From assembly GCA_013397865.1 (NCBI GenBank), contig VZTI01002650.1:831607-895606 (forward strand): a DNA stretch of 64,000 nt, written 5' to 3'. This DNA is from Struthidea cinerea. Lineage: Eukaryota > Chordata > Aves > Passeriformes > Corcoracidae. This document shows positions 13,601-28,600 of the stretch, piece after piece. The translations under genes were made by a program, and so were the position numbers. Positions within the stretch are counted from its first letter, which is position 1; each line of letters opens with the position of its first letter. Below the pieces are notes generated by a model, which was not told the origin of the DNA, did not search any database, and saw nothing but the letters and a program-made list of their open reading frames with translations.

Positions 13601-16600
13601 AGGTTTTTTGGGGTAGCCAGTCTAAAAAATCATATGACAGTAACTGTGGAAGAAAGAAGCTCATTTTAGGAAAAAAAATATTTTGATGGAGTGGGAGATA
13701 TGTCTGTAAGAGATTTGTTTGTGGCAAAAATGCATCATATGTCACAGAATTTCTGTTTTCTTCTGTATTAGTTAAGTCTCATTTTGTCTGAAAGCGGAGC
13801 AAAATCCAGAACTGCATTTTTATGGGAAATGCCAGAATGTCTTCTGGTCTTCTAGGGCAAATTTAACAATGTTTGCCAGAGAAATTGCTTTGGAAATGTT
13901 TAAAAACTTATAATTCATTGAATTAAATCAAAACACTTTGTTTTGAAGTGCTTGGATGTTGAAGCACTGTGACATCTTAAACACATGAATTCCGGGAAAG
14001 AGGTTGTTAGTGTGCATCATTTCTAGTTACTTTCTGTTCCTTACACTAATTCTGCCATTACAGATAGAAGTGATGGTGGCCAGGCAGCCTGTTCAGAAGG
14101 GAGACTGTGGTGCCTCAGAGATGTCATCTGCTGAGGAGCCACAAAGCTGTGAAACATCGAAACAACAGCTTCCATGGGACTCTATGGTACCTTTGTATTT
14201 AGGTGACCTGGAAAAAAACCATTTCATTTCATGGTAGAAATTTGGAAGGTTCATTGGAATCATAGTGGATTGTTGGATTGTTGGTTTTGTTTTGTTTTTT
14301 TTTTTTTTTGGGGGGGGAAGAGATTCAGGATGTTGCAGTATTTTCATTTAGTCTAGTTCAAGATGACTGGATCTGGTGGCTGCCATCTAGTTGGGGAGGA
14401 TTTCTCACTTTTTTCAAAGTGTTTGCCACTTCATGGATATTAACTCCAGTGGTTTTTAGCAACTTTAAATGCTTTCTGCCACTGCTTTCAGAATGAGGGA
14501 GACACCAGCTGCAAGATCTGCCATGCAGAGTTGTTCGTTAAGCAAGAATCAAATGTTTAAATCTCTGAAGAATGAGCTTTTTCTCTATTATTGCTGAAAG
14601 TTATGGAAGACCTAGATAATTGTAGCTGCTATAAGTGTTCTCCTATTTAGCTACTGGAACCTGCCCTGTATGTTCAGCCTGTCTCTTCTGTAAACTCTGA
14701 CTTCAGTATTAATGGAAACAAATTTTCCTTTGTACCTAATAGACAGTAATACCCTTTTTAAGAAGCGTGAGAAGGAGAAACAAGCCTATGCCAAAGCAGG
14801 TGGTACATTTCTGCCGGTCACGGTGGGCTGATGTCTGGGTTACAGGCCGGGTTCCTTTCTGGGTTTGGTACCTGCAAAGTTCATGCCTCCCAGCAGCTTT
14901 TTGTGCTTCTGGTACTTACAGGGGATCCCTTATGGTGCTGGTTGGAAGTTTAAAGAATAGATAGGCTGAAACTAGTTTTCTCTTTTAAGAATGTATAAGT
15001 GGAGACCTTGCCTGAGGTTGAGGGAGGTAAGTAGAAGCAGGACAGCAGTGAATGTCATTGGAAGCAGTGGATGTGAAAGAGGAGAAGCCTGAAGGCGTTG
15101 TCCACGTGGCCAGTGTTTATTTGGGCTTGTCTGGTTTGGGAGGAGATCAGAAGGCAGAAATAAATAAATCCCAATTATGTTGTTAACAGCTGCTCTCTGT
15201 TGTTGAGTAATAAAAGGCAGGGTCCAGGAAGCTGCTTGTTTCTGGTTTTTGTTAGATGCTTTAGGTATCATGGTGATGAGCAGGTTATAAATATAAATGC
15301 TGCAGATGGAAGATGAAACAGGCTAGAACCCAGTAACCTTTAAAGAGGGATAACATAAGGTTTAAAATTGTGCTGAGATCTGAAGCTTCCTACAGAGTCT
15401 TTGGGTAATCTCATTGAAAGCCTGGCAATAGCAATAGAAGGACCAAACCCAAAACAAATAAACAACCCCCGAAAAGTCCCCAAAACAAAACAAATTTTGG
15501 AGCTAAAATCTTATCTAGTTTTTAGGTTGAGTTTTTCATGAGGTGCTGCCAAGGTTAGAAATGAAGAGAGCCTCAGCTTTCTGTTTTCTATGCCTGATAT
15601 ATGATGGAGATGTACCCTGTAACAAATAGTATGCTTGGGGTTTTTTTGCAATTGTATCCTGCTGCTACCCTTGCTAAACCATGGACTTCCTTTTAAAAGC
15701 AGCACTATATTATTATTCTGGAGATAAGGTATACCTCTATAATAATACAGCTGAGAAGTCATGTCTGTCAAAACATATTTGGAGTGTTATGAGAGGAAGG
15801 AACCAGGATGGGGAGCCTGGGGTTGATGATGTTACAGCACCTGCTACCTCACAGCATGACAGGTCCCAGGCACTGGCCAGAGCAAATGTTTCAGAACAAG
15901 AAAGAGCAGCACTGGGCAGTACTGATGTCAGCAGGAAAATAATTCTTAGTGTTATTTACATCAAGTTATCAGTCCCTCATTTTCTTTCTCACTCTCTCCA
16001 CCCCCTCCTCCACCCACAGCTGTATTATAGTAATTGTATCTTTTATTTGATCTAGTCTAAATCAGGACTGTCCTTGAGGAGTATACTCTCCAAAGGAGTA
16101 TTTTTCCATAGGAAATACTCATTAGCTGTTTTTAGATTGCATTACTTACTATGCATATATTTGATTGCAGGGGAAGTGTGCAAGAGGTAAAGCTTTAGTT
16201 TATTAAAGTCTAGCAAGGCACTTTGTTTCAGTATAACTACTGAATTTAAGCCCTGCAACAAAAAGGGTTACTCTGGAAGTGGAATGAAGGTCTTCTGTTC
16301 GGGTACTGAAGGACAGACCTTAAAGTAAACATCTCTGAGGGAGTGAAACATCCAGAAGAGCAAAAGTAAAAGAGACATTTATGAATATTTTTTCTTTCTT
16401 TTTTTTCCTTAGCACATAGTTTAAAATTTGTAGTTTAAATTATTTAGCAACATGTAAGTGCAAATATTAGTAACCATCTAATTTATAGTTGAGCACCATA
16501 ATACTTTTATAGTCCTTCTAGTAAGTTGGTCAAGTTAAGTTTCAAATCATGAGTGTCTGACATTTTAATGAAGAGAAAGAGGAGCGATGTGTCAAGGGCT

Positions 16601-19600
16601 GTAGATGTGAAATACGTTTAAATGAGTGGATGAGTAGTGCTGTCTAGCTTTATATGTTCCTGATTCCCTTCCATATGGAGAATTCTGGTAATATATAGGG
16701 CCATAAATCTACAGTTGTAGGACCATCCTATGGTCAAATTGGCATTGGCCCAGAACAGCATTTCTACATTTTCCACAGCACTGTCTCATTGAGTGGCTTG
16801 GGTCATATGTGACTCTATAGAGAAAAACTTCGTTTGGAGCAGTGATATTATTTGGGCCAACTTTAAATACCTGAAAGTTTGCTTTGCTTCCTGATGACAC
16901 TTTCAAGACAACGTGTCTTGCAAGAAACATTGTACAGAAATTTTCCTTTGTAGGAGAACATTAAGCCATTTCAAAAACAGTTCACCATTGCTGTAAGCCA
17001 GGGCTATAGTTTCTTAATCAAAGAGCATAATGGAGTTGCGTAGTTCCAAGGAAAGGTGTTTGAATCATAAGCTAATATACATTGCCATACGTTAACACTT
17101 AAAATTTTTTTAACCTCAAATGGCTTTTTAGTACTATGTAATATAAAAAGTTTCTTTTGCTCTGCTTCTGATGTTTCTGTTCCGTTAGAATTTTCTGTCA
17201 ATGCTTTTAATGATGATGGTCTCTGTTAGAGTTCCCCTTTTCTTGTGGTCTGTCTAGAACTGCGGCAAGCGCAATGCTAGAAGTACTAATTTGCAATAGA
17301 ACATTGTTTACCCCTCTGTAGCGGCAGTAGCTCATTTATTGCCAAGGTTGCAAGGAGACTATGGTGGCTGTTTTTATCCTTGTGTGAACACCCATCAGTC
17401 TCATTAACCATTAAATGGTCAAATGGCTGAAAACACGTTTGGGTTTCTAAATGTGTAATGTATACTGCAGGAAAGGCATCCCTCATCTGGTACCACATTA
17501 GGGGCTGGCTAAACATGTCACCCTGTTCTTTATTCAATTCCAGATTTTGTCTCCTGCTAGGAATGACCTATTAACTAATGGTCTTTTTGTTATCACTAAA
17601 TGACTAACCACAAACCTATATTTCTGAAAGGTTTTTCCATTTCCTACATAGCTGTGTGCTGAAAGCTAAAAAAAAGAGATGGTCTCCTTTATTGCTACTT
17701 ACTCTACTTCACCTTTCTTACTGTAATGTAAAATTTGTCAATTTCCTATGTCATGGCCTGAGGTTTCCTTGGTCCAATTTTTGAAAGAGGTGAGGCTTGT
17801 GCAATGATGCTATTAATTCAGCCCAGTAGTAACTTCTGAATTTGTTAACTACATCAACAAAATTTCAAGAAAATTGAGAGACTTCGAAGAGTTCCTAAGA
17901 ATTATGTGGAAGTCATTTGGTAAAAGAAAACCCTATTAATTTTGCTGCTGAGAGGAAGGTTCCAAAAGGAAATCAGCCCATGTTAAATATTAAAGGATCC
18001 CGATAGGAATGTCACCTCAAGACAAGGGTCTGGAGAAAGCTGGGGTTTATTGGTTTTGCTGCTCAAAGACAACTCCTTGACCGATGTAGACTGCCCAGGG
18101 AAGTGGTCAAGTCACCATCCCTGGAGCAGTGCTGGGCTAACAGTTAGACTCAATTAGGGTCTTTTCCAACCTAAATGATTCTATGATTCTAAAGAGTGGT
18201 GTGGGCCTGAGATAAAAGATGGCTGTAAAATAGCATTTTAAAATCACTGTAGTAGTGAGTGGAGAAGAGCAAAAAGGACAGGCAGGTGTCTCCATATCTG
18301 CTCTGTGTCACTATTTTTGTGTCACTCTTTGCTCCCCCCATCTCTTCCCACGCAGCTCCACCTGCACTGCTCTTTGTTCCCCTAGTTTCCAGCTGGCGAC
18401 TTCCACCAGCCAAGAGAGCTGCTGGTTCAGCACTTCTCTGCATCTGCCAGGAAATAAATAAATAGTGGGATGAGAAACGGAAGGGATGTGTTCTTGTTCT
18501 TTTTGTCAGCTTTACTAAGGGCTTTTTTTAAATTGTATATCTTGCTAAAATGTATTACTTTGAGAAGATTTCCTTGAAACTAGAGCTGAATCCTATTGCC
18601 TCCTTAGTTTCCTTAGTTTTCTGGCATTAAGAAAAATGCAAGTGCTTGGACACTGGTGGAGAAGGATTCTCATATATTCTGCTATTTAATAGGCCACAGC
18701 CACTGAGAGATTTAATGTTGTCCCCTAAGCGCTTGCCAGGAGTTGTGTTTGCAGGCACCTCTTGCCCACGGAGTGCTTTGCAGGGTGACCTGCACCTGCA
18801 CCCCCAGCTGATCACTGCAGGGCTTTGGGAGCTGTCTGTCCTATAAATTCCCTCGAACTCCCTGTGAAGCTGAAGACAATGTGCCCCAGCACTATTCTTG
18901 TTCCTTTTGTGCCAGTTCTTTCTCCTAGTGTTTCCAGCCTTTGTGACTGCCATCTGCCTGGGAGCTGGAGAGAACGTGCCTGCTCCTTTCCCCCCCACCC
19001 CCGTTTTTTTTTTTAATTGTACTTAGGGCCAGGTTCCCTGTGACCCCAAGTGATGTTTCATATTGGGGATTCACATGAACAGGTGGATTATCCTTGGCAC
19101 AATAAGGAGATGAGCCCCTCACACAGCCAGCTCAACATGCCAGCTCAGCATGTTGCAGTTGATGGCTGCTTCTAAATTAAATACCCAACATCATTGCCAT
19201 TTGCTCATTCCTCACTTGTTTGTGTGAGGAGGCAGTAATTTCTTCAGCTATGTCTAAGAAGTCTAGATCATTTAGCAGTGGTTTCCCTGCAGGAAGTTTC
19301 ACTGCCTGTGGTGAGGGAACTGCCCTACTTGTGCTGGTGTGCAGGATATTCTTCTGCTTGCTTCAGTCTCCTTTGTGGCAAGATTATGTCTTATACAAAA
19401 CATTTCTTTTGTGATGTATCTATCTCATTAATTATCTCCATATCTATTTCATTCTTAATTAAGAGGGTTGTGGAACCTTCTGAAATTATTTACAGGTTTT
19501 TTTTTTTTAATCTTTAAAAAACCAGTTTTTATTATGAGTAAAAATTACTTTGCTTAATTTCTCACTATTTCTTTGCTGTTGTTCTTAACTTGGAAAGAAC

Positions 19601-22600
19601 ATTTGTCTTACTTTTACATTTTTGTTATAGAAGTGTTTAAGTATAAACATTGCAGGAAAATACTTTCTTGTACAAAACCTGCACAACTTCATCCAGTGGA
19701 ATTTAAAAATAACAAACTCCAGCATTCATTTCATGGCAGAAGTGTTTTTGCTGATACTAAATCTTGGAAAAAATTATGTAAGGTTATCTAATTATGAGCC
19801 AAACTTTCCTTGACCGTGTACCTTTTGACTTTGTAAATGTGTTCCAGGTCTTAAGCTGTATAAAATGCTTGCAACATGGTTTGTTTGAAAGACTGTTTGG
19901 AATGGAAAATAATTTCAGAGGATGTATGCTTGTGTTTAACCAGCTTCCCCAGTCTAGAGAGATGTTTGTGCATGTTCTGAAAATGCCAGGGCTGAGCTTC
20001 CTCTGAAAAGCAGGATACAAACAATGGGCAATGCACACCTTCATCCCTGTAGCCCTGCTCAGCTAGGTCTGAATATTTCTCTGCTCCTATTACTGACTCT
20101 GCTGCTTTTAGAGCAAGAAGCTGATAGGGAGGAAGACCAGTGAATCTGGAGTGATCGTGGATCCCCTTTAGTGTACAAAAGGAAGAAGGCTTGATCATTA
20201 GTAAGAGAGGCTGCCCAGTAAGACAGGACTTTGTAATTTTCACTGTTCAAGGTGTGGCAGGAAATAAAAGAAAGGATAATCAGTAAAAGCGTGTCTGAGG
20301 TTTTTGTTGATGTTAGGTATTATTGAAAATTAGTGATCTTTCTGTAGTTTTTTCTTGAAATGGCTGCTGAGGTAGGGACCAGTGGACACAATCTTATCTT
20401 TCAGGACTTAGGACTTGTGTCCTAAGAGTTGCTCCTGGGCTACCATCCCTTGCTCCTGGCCTTCCACACTGCCTTTTCATAGGAAAAAGGCAAGTGGCAG
20501 CGTGAGCACAGCATAGCACTTTTCATGGGCCAGTGGTAGCAGAAACATTAACTGGTTCAGAAATAACTCATGACACCTGATGGCTGTGTCGGCATAGAGA
20601 AGGGGCTGAGCTGTGTCAGTGGTACTGATAAGACCTGTGAAAATCATGGTCTGGTTAATGCTTTTCTTGACACCTCTGCCCTTCTTTCAAACCAAATGGA
20701 CACCAAAGCTAATGAGTTATGAAGAGTATTGGTGAGAGTATTGTGTGGTGTGATCACATCAGCCACATCTTTAAAGGAGGCTGAATAATCTACAAGCATG
20801 GAAAGGACCTTGGACCATCCTTAAATACCCTTTCCTGTCCATAGCAAAATCCCATTTCCATGTATTGAGCAATTTGCTAACTCTAAAACTTTATAGGTAA
20901 TGGACTCTACTGCTGCCTTATCTTTGGGTTTAAGGTTGTTTTTAAGCCTTATGTTGTTTATATCCTGTGTACAGACGATATGAAGAACAGATTATTCCTC
21001 TCCTTTTTCAAGCCAACTGTTGCAATGCCTCCTTTTAGTTTACTGCTGCAAACTGGCATTTACATTTGGTCTTTTCTGCAGGAAGTCTTGGGAAAATGCA
21101 AGTAGATGAAGTTTTTCGTCAAGAATCTTGAGGTAGCATTTGCTAGTAAGACAGAAAACAGTGCAAATGGTCGCACTGGACGTAAGAATAAAGCCCATAT
21201 GGGAGTGATTCTTCAGAGACGTGGGAATTTCCCTGTGGATTTCTTCTGGGTTCTGAGGGGGACTCCCTTGTGCCTGAGGCACACTGGTATGTTTTCAAAG
21301 GCCCTGGGGAGCTGCAGTGCCAGGAGAGGTCCTCCCTATGGATAGGGCTCTACTGCCCATTCTGCTGATCACAACCATGGATCATGACCCTCAAGGCAGC
21401 CAAATGCATCAACCAACTGCAAGATCTTTATTGTCCGTCAGTGAATTGTGTCTGGGGTCATTGCCTGCCCCAAAACTGTCTCCTTGCCCCAGTGGGCTAA
21501 TCCATATAGAGTTCATGAAGATTTTGAGGTTCATAAAAGCATGTTAGTTTCCAGCAAGGCAGGGTTAAAGTTAGAGTTCCTACAGAGATGTTGAAATGGT
21601 GGATTGTGTTGCATGGTGTCTGTTTTCTTTCCTTTAAATTCTAGTTTTAAGAACATACTACTGGTAGTGGCTTCCTTGTGTGGTCATGTACACTTTTTGT
21701 CCCTGAAACCAATGTCGGTTGTGGACCAGAAAATAAAAGCCTCATAACAGCGCCCAGTGTTCAAAGGGCCCTCAGCTGGAAATAATGGCACCAAACTGAA
21801 AAGAACAAGCCCAAAATTAAAATTAAAACCCACACAACCCCCCCCAAAAGTAGCCCCTCTGTAAGGGAATGAATTCACAGTAAATTCCTTTTTGAGCAGG
21901 AAATGTTTCTTATTAATTCCTTTAGAAATAAGCCATATATGAAATGCTTGGGGGCAAAATAAGTTGGATGATTGCCATCTCATATGTCTGTCAAGACTTA
22001 CAGAAGATCAACAATTACTGTGAAAACAATTTCATTACAGAATGCTTAAGAAGGAGACTTAGGAAAAATGTTAAACTCTAGAATTGTTTGTTTTGTTACC
22101 TTCCATTCAGCTCCTCCAATTCTCAAAGTTTTGTCCGATGTGGACTTGTTCACTGTGTTGGGTTTCCATATGCTGTGCTCTCATCTGTGGGCTGTGTTGT
22201 AGCTTGGGACCCAAATGGATTGTAAATGTCTTGTGCAGGAATCCAAGTTGAACCCTTCCCAAAGTTTTTGTAAAAAATCAGTTTCCTGTGGGGAGTGTCA
22301 AGGTTTTTAAGGTTAATACTACATGGGAGTGCCTCGAGCTTTTTTAGCAAGCAGAAAAAAATAATTCTGGTATTCTTATGCAATCTGAGTTAAATTTGTG
22401 CTCTTGATGTGCAATAAGTACAATTATATGCCTCATTAAAATTTCTTGTTTAAAAGGACAAAAGATTTTGTATTCTTTGAGTTTGAATTAATTCCTTTTG
22501 ACATTAAAGTATAGTGCCAAAGATTTTCAGTGTTGTGGGAGTTATTATTGTGAAAGTAGTTCTGAGGGATTTAAAACAATAGGAGCCTGGGTATGGTGCC

Positions 22601-25600
22601 CAAATATTGTGACATTAAAAAGAAAGGTACAGAATGCAAATAAATGCTATTATAAACTGTAGTTCAATTGAGTCATTTTTGTGTGACTTGTTCATTGTGA
22701 ACAAAAGGTTTTCTATTTATCTGAATCTGGAAGGATGAAACATACAGGTAAGCAAATAGGTTTCTAAAAGGGCATAGCTATTTTAAGAATAAGATTCTCT
22801 TTCTCAAAAATACTTTTTAATTGGTGTTTGTAAACTGTTTGTATTATTTATGTGGTATTTTGAATGCTTTTTGCTGCTTAATGCATTGTGACATTTGCAA
22901 TTGTCACACTTTTTTGTGATTGTTTGCATAGGAACGTAGAGATTATCAGCAGATTTATGTAGTTCTTAGGATTTATTTGTGAGAAAAAGGTAGCACAGTT
23001 TGTCATTTGTCAGAGTTAAAATCATGCTGGTTTTGCATGTACCTCAAGATCACCTGAATCTATAGGCATAGAACTTCTCAAAGCTGTATTTTATGTTTCA
23101 GTATTAAATACCCTCTTTCTGATAGTAAGGTACATACAGTGCTGAGAGTCTCAATTATTTGTGACATCAATCCCAAACAGGGTTTTGAAATTGTAATAAA
23201 TGCAGTGTATCTGCCATACATGTTGAGAAAAGGCTTTTATTTTTTTTTTTCTCCCAAATATTTTAAGAATTTGTACTCACCAGAATTTTTTCTGAGAATT
23301 AGGAAGTTTACATTTTTTAAAATGTATAATGGACAGTGCTGCTTTTAATTTCTTGTTGCTAGTTAGAGTAGGCAAGTTGTTTTAATTCAGAACTAGTGTC
23401 ATACCATGATTTTTTAAAAAATCATTCTATATTGAAGTTTCACTTTTTAATAAAATCTGAGAGTCTTTCAGATAGTGTTGCAAAATATGTATACACTGAT
23501 TTGTTTCTAGAGAAAAAGTTCTTGTGGGTGAATAGTTTGATCTTTTTTTTTCTGCTTGAAACAATTTTTTCTAGAGGTTGAAACTTCTCTGTACAGATGC
23601 TATAGAACAACTTAGAAAGTTAGTATGGTTAAGGACTTGAAGAAAGAAAAAGCTCCCAGCCATGCTTGTCAGCAATGAGCCCACAACTGTGGGGAGAAGC
23701 AGATCATCAGTGGAGGTGCTTTTTTGGTTTCTTGGTGGATGGGTCACCAGGAGAGCCGATGTAAAGCTGGCATTTTTCTCCCTCCCCTATGCAAGCCCCA
23801 GCAACTTATAAGGCCTCCCTCTCCCCGCAAAAAACTCCCAGTATCTTGCATCAGCCCTTCTTTTCCTGTCAGCCTACCCTCAAATCTGATGATGAAATGT
23901 AATCTAAATCTGTTATAAGATTTTGTAAATATTACACATGGAAAAATCACTCCTGCTTTCTGACTGTAGACCTAGTTTCAACAGCAAAATAAAACTAAGC
24001 CATAGTTGAAAAATTACAAGTGAAGAAATGTGGCAGTAGTGTGTTTTCTGTTGTATTCAGATATTTTCCTGTTCCATTTAAACTTGCTTTCAGTAAGTTG
24101 TCAGCAATAAGAACATCTGAAATTTAATTTCCCAGTGTAAAATAAAACTTGAGCTATCCCAAACTGACAGCACTTTCTGTGGCAGTCTTGCTGGGCAGCA
24201 GCTGGGGTGGTAGAGCAATATTTGTTAGGTGGGACTGGAGGGAAGGGGAGTGTTGGGAATAGGACTTTCCTTGTTATCTTGCTTCTCGTGCCTAACAAAG
24301 TGGTTGTTGTAAGTCTACTAAGCCAACAGATTCCTGTGCAAAAGCACCAAGGGAATTAAAAGCTTAAGCGGTTTCTGCACTCTGAGGAGTTTAAATGGTT
24401 TAGTCAAAGAAAATAGGGGAAAGAATATATATTTGCTAAGCCCTTTTGCTTGTTCTCAGTTAGGCTTCAAACTAACATAGTAGTTAAGAAACTCAGGGGT
24501 TTTCAACCCTTGAGCTTTCCTCGTGAATTCACATGGGGCTGTTTTAATGTGAATCTGAGAGAGAAATCTAGAAGAAAAGAATTTCTAGCTCAGGCATTCA
24601 AAGACTATGTGCTTAGTAAAATACAATTTCTGTCTTCTGCAGTTGGGGATTTTTTTTTAAAGCTGCTGCACTTTGGCTCTTTTTGTGAGTGTGTTGTGGG
24701 CTTTAATTGCATGATAAACTATTTGCGCTGCAGGACTCTTGTTTCACTGAGTGCAGAAATTGTGCAAAGTATAAGGTAGAGGGTTCGGAGAAGGAAGAGA
24801 GGCTGCTGCCTTTACGACATGAATTGGCGTGCAACACAGGCTTGGGTTCTGGTATTTAGCTTTCATTTACTTTAAGCAATAATTTGCCTAGCGACTTCTG
24901 CCTAAATATAAAACTTCCCAGTATTAAAGAACAAGAAAGAAAATAAAGCAATTGAAAGGAAAAATGATTGCTAACTAGTTCATTCACTGTCCTGGTGCAT
25001 AGGCTTAATTTTCAATATTGAAGCAAAATAATGCTAAAAATGAACAGATATTTAGAAAAGCTGCATGTGACAAGCTTTTGCAAATAATTTTTTATTCTGA
25101 TATGTAGTAATGTGTACAGATGTCTTTTTGTTTTTCTAGATTAATTTCAGAAAGTCCTGTGAAAGTCATAAAAGCCTTACAGCTAATATTCTTAAATACT
25201 TTGCCTGCTGTGTTTTCTCCTCAATAATGGAGGTGTATCAAAATAAGCATGTTGTTAATTGTTGCATTAAGAGCAAAGAAATGAGAAACTGAATAATTTT
25301 GCATTTCAAGTACCTTATGAGCTCCTCTTGCACACACAACTGTGCCGAGAGCTGGAGAAGGTCTTTCAGCAACAGCCATGAGTGGAAGTGGTACGTGGTT
25401 GCTCTTTCCCAGTGCATCTCTGCTGAGCTCCTTTTTCTTGAATGATGGGCCAATGCAAAATAATTGCTTAATATAGTAGTTATTAGAGCAGATTGTAAAG
25501 ACTGAGTATGCAGCACAATAGAAGACAAGCATGGACCTGTCTTCCTAAGGCAAATGCAGACGTATTGTCCTGTTTTTGGGTGATGCTCCATTTGTGAATT

Positions 25601-28600
25601 GTCCCATTTGATTGCAGAAGGATTTCTTTCAGGGTTAAAGGTAAGTGCTAGCTCATGTACTTTGTGTCAATCACAAATAGATAGGAGCATAGCTATTTGT
25701 GATTCGGGTCTCATTTGATACAGAATTCACAGAGTGTTTTGAATTCTGTATCAAATGAGACCTGGATCACGAACAGCTGTACTCATATCCTTATAAAATC
25801 ACTAAGATTTGACTGGACCTTTGTTTCTTGATTTGCAGATAGTAGTATGTTTCCTGCAGTGATCATTAGTGCCTTTGGAGGTCTGAAATCAGCATGCAAC
25901 ACAGGTCATAGATCACTCTCCATTTTACCCATCTCTTCAGAATCAAATAAATCAGCAGTCTTTTCTCTGTGCAATGTTTTAATTTCCCCTTTATTAATTT
26001 GCTATTTTGAGCCATAAATGTTTGTTGAAAGTTGTGCCAAGAATGGAGAAATGAAAGTGGGATTTGCATACCTATTGCAAATCTTGGCCATTGGGTTGCT
26101 CCCCTCAGCTGTGCAAGTGTGTGAGTTCCTTGGTTTGGTGCACAGATACCCTGTGTGGAGAATTATTGGTGTCTTAGAAGTCCAAAGCAATTTTTGACAG
26201 TCTTTTGCAAGTGCAAGTTAGGCCATCATTATCAGAATGTGAGAGAAAAGTTGAGCAGAAATGGCTGCAGCAGTGATGTGTGATGGATCATGGAGCAGCT
26301 CTGATAGCTGAGAAATAGGCTGCACCATTAAGTGACTTTTGGCTTTCCAGAGTGAACCAGCCTCAGCTGTTCCACACAAATTGCCACTGACCTGGTGGTT
26401 AGAAAATCGTTTTACAGAATTTCACTCCTGACTTACCTCTTTGTCAGTGAGTTATGCCCATTTCAATTGAGTGCAATGCTCCTAATAACATGTCAATTAA
26501 TTTTAAACTGCACAAATCTTCACTCTGCTACCACAACTTGGAAAACAAGCTTCATCAGTTGCTCCCTCTGGGGTTTTGGAAAAGGCATAATTTATAACAG
26601 TCTGTAAGACTTTTGGTCTCCTTTTTTAATGTACAGAATTTAATTCTTTTAAATGGTTAAAAAAAGAATAGCATTTCTAAATAGTTGGCTGAATCTTTAA
26701 AACCATGTTGCTAAAGTTTAATTCTGGACAATTACCTCTTTCTATAGTGCTAGGGAAGATTTTGCAAGACAGTTGGTGTTCTTAAGTGATGTATTTTTTA
26801 TTTTTGCATATTGTGATGTTTGGGGTCTTAGAGTTGTTTTAAGCAATTAAAGATTAGGGAGGAAATGTAACGAAAACAAGGGTATAGGTGTTTCTGAACT
26901 GAATGTTTCAGCACTCATCTGTGTTGCGCTGGCCAGAGTGAAAAAATCTGGTGTTATAAATCATATATTAGACAAAGATGTGTAAGAAAAGCTTTATTCT
27001 ATTTCTTTACTGGAACCAAGGCCCACTGAAAACAAATAGATCCAGAGGGATCAACTAGAGTTTTGTCTTGTAGAAAAATCATGCTATTGAAGAGTCTTGC
27101 GTGGGAGAGGCCATCCAGCTTTGATCCATGTGCCAGGCTTCTGAAGCTCAGTCCAGAAACCTGGAGCTGATACCTTTGCTGCTGTATTTTTTTGGCCATC
27201 TCTTCTATGTATCATCGCTGGTTGGGTTTGGGTCATTGTATTTTGGTGGGGTCTGAGAATATTTCCCAGACGCATGTCCTGGGAATGCCTTCTGCATGGA
27301 AGTAGTGAGAGGTGCTCTAGGAGCCTGCTTGTCCCCCTGCGGTGGCCCTGTGCCAGTGGGGTTTTGGCAGGGCAGCCTGTGGATCCCATGGGCAGCCAGA
27401 GCCAACAGCAGTCGTGCAGCCCATCCACAGTTCAGCACGGCTGCACAAAATTCAAGTCTCAGCTCAGTTTAGGGTGACTACCTCTGCTTTTATTTCTGTC
27501 AATAATGGTTGAAGCTGGTTACTTCTCCTGCATTTTAAAGGGTTTGTCCCAAAAGTCATGGGAAAGCTGACTCGATTGCCTATTATTTAGAGCAAAGTGA
27601 TTTAGGTCTAAGCCTTTGTCAGTACATCTTCTGAGGGAGGGGTTTTCCAGACTCCTCTGCAAGCCCTCACTCAGGGATGTGAGCTCACGGAGGTGGAACG
27701 CCTGCAGCCGTGCAGGTGCTTTTGGGTACAGCCTGGCCACCTGTCCCCTGGGCTGCTGGGGCATTCTGGAAGGGGTTCAGTGCTGGTAATGTGAGAAGAA
27801 GTGGAAGTCTCTTGGGCTTTGGGCTAGGATTTTGTAAGAGTTTGTTGGAGGAAACCTGAAGAGTAGATCAATGAGTTTGTAGTCAGCTACTGATGCTTGC
27901 GGCCAAAAGAGCTTGGCAAAATGAGTGAAGTACTGATGACTGCAGAAAGCAGAGTTTTGATTACTGCCTCTGCCAGTGACCTCTGCCTGTGGCTTTTGGT
28001 TTTTCACACTACCTCGTTACTTGGGTAATATCCTGTGTATTAGAACTCAAACAGCAGAAACTCATGTTTATGCTGAAATTTCAAAGGATTTTTAATGTTC
28101 TTGCAGGCCTTTTACTGCAATGATGCAAGATGTCACTACAATGTGAAAAGCTAAACATTGGATGTTTTTTCTGTAATCTTTCTAGACTACATTAGGTGTC
28201 CTCTGTGTTTGATCTTTTGTCATCTACAACGCACACAAATTTATCCTGCACAATTAAACCATGGCCCATGTGGCTCAGCATCCAAGTGTTTTGTCCCTGT
28301 GCAGAGGGGAATTGAGTGAGGTGCCTTATTTGAGTATGATCAGAGATGAAGAATTTATTTACATCTAGTTTGTGACTGGGTACATCAGGGCTGCAGTGGT
28401 GGCTGGAGGGGTTGTGTCCCATCAACAAGTAGGAGCGTGTTTGCCAAGAAGAAAAGGCTGCACGCCTTCCAAGGTAAGTAGAGAAATGTTTTTGCCTGGA
28501 TACATAAAGATAACGGCAATTGTCATGAGGTTTGCTGTCGGTCACTCTTGGTATGCTTTCAGCTCTGAGAACGCCTACAAATGGAACAGATCGTAAAGTT

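Noticed and set aside
27084..27428. GC-richer minus-strand frame with an AATAAA about 90 bases downstream (near 26995), considered as a retrogene or lncRNA end
   Set aside because: AATAAA is frequent in AT-rich introns, the frame shows no known protein, and no poly-A tail or target-site duplication is visible.
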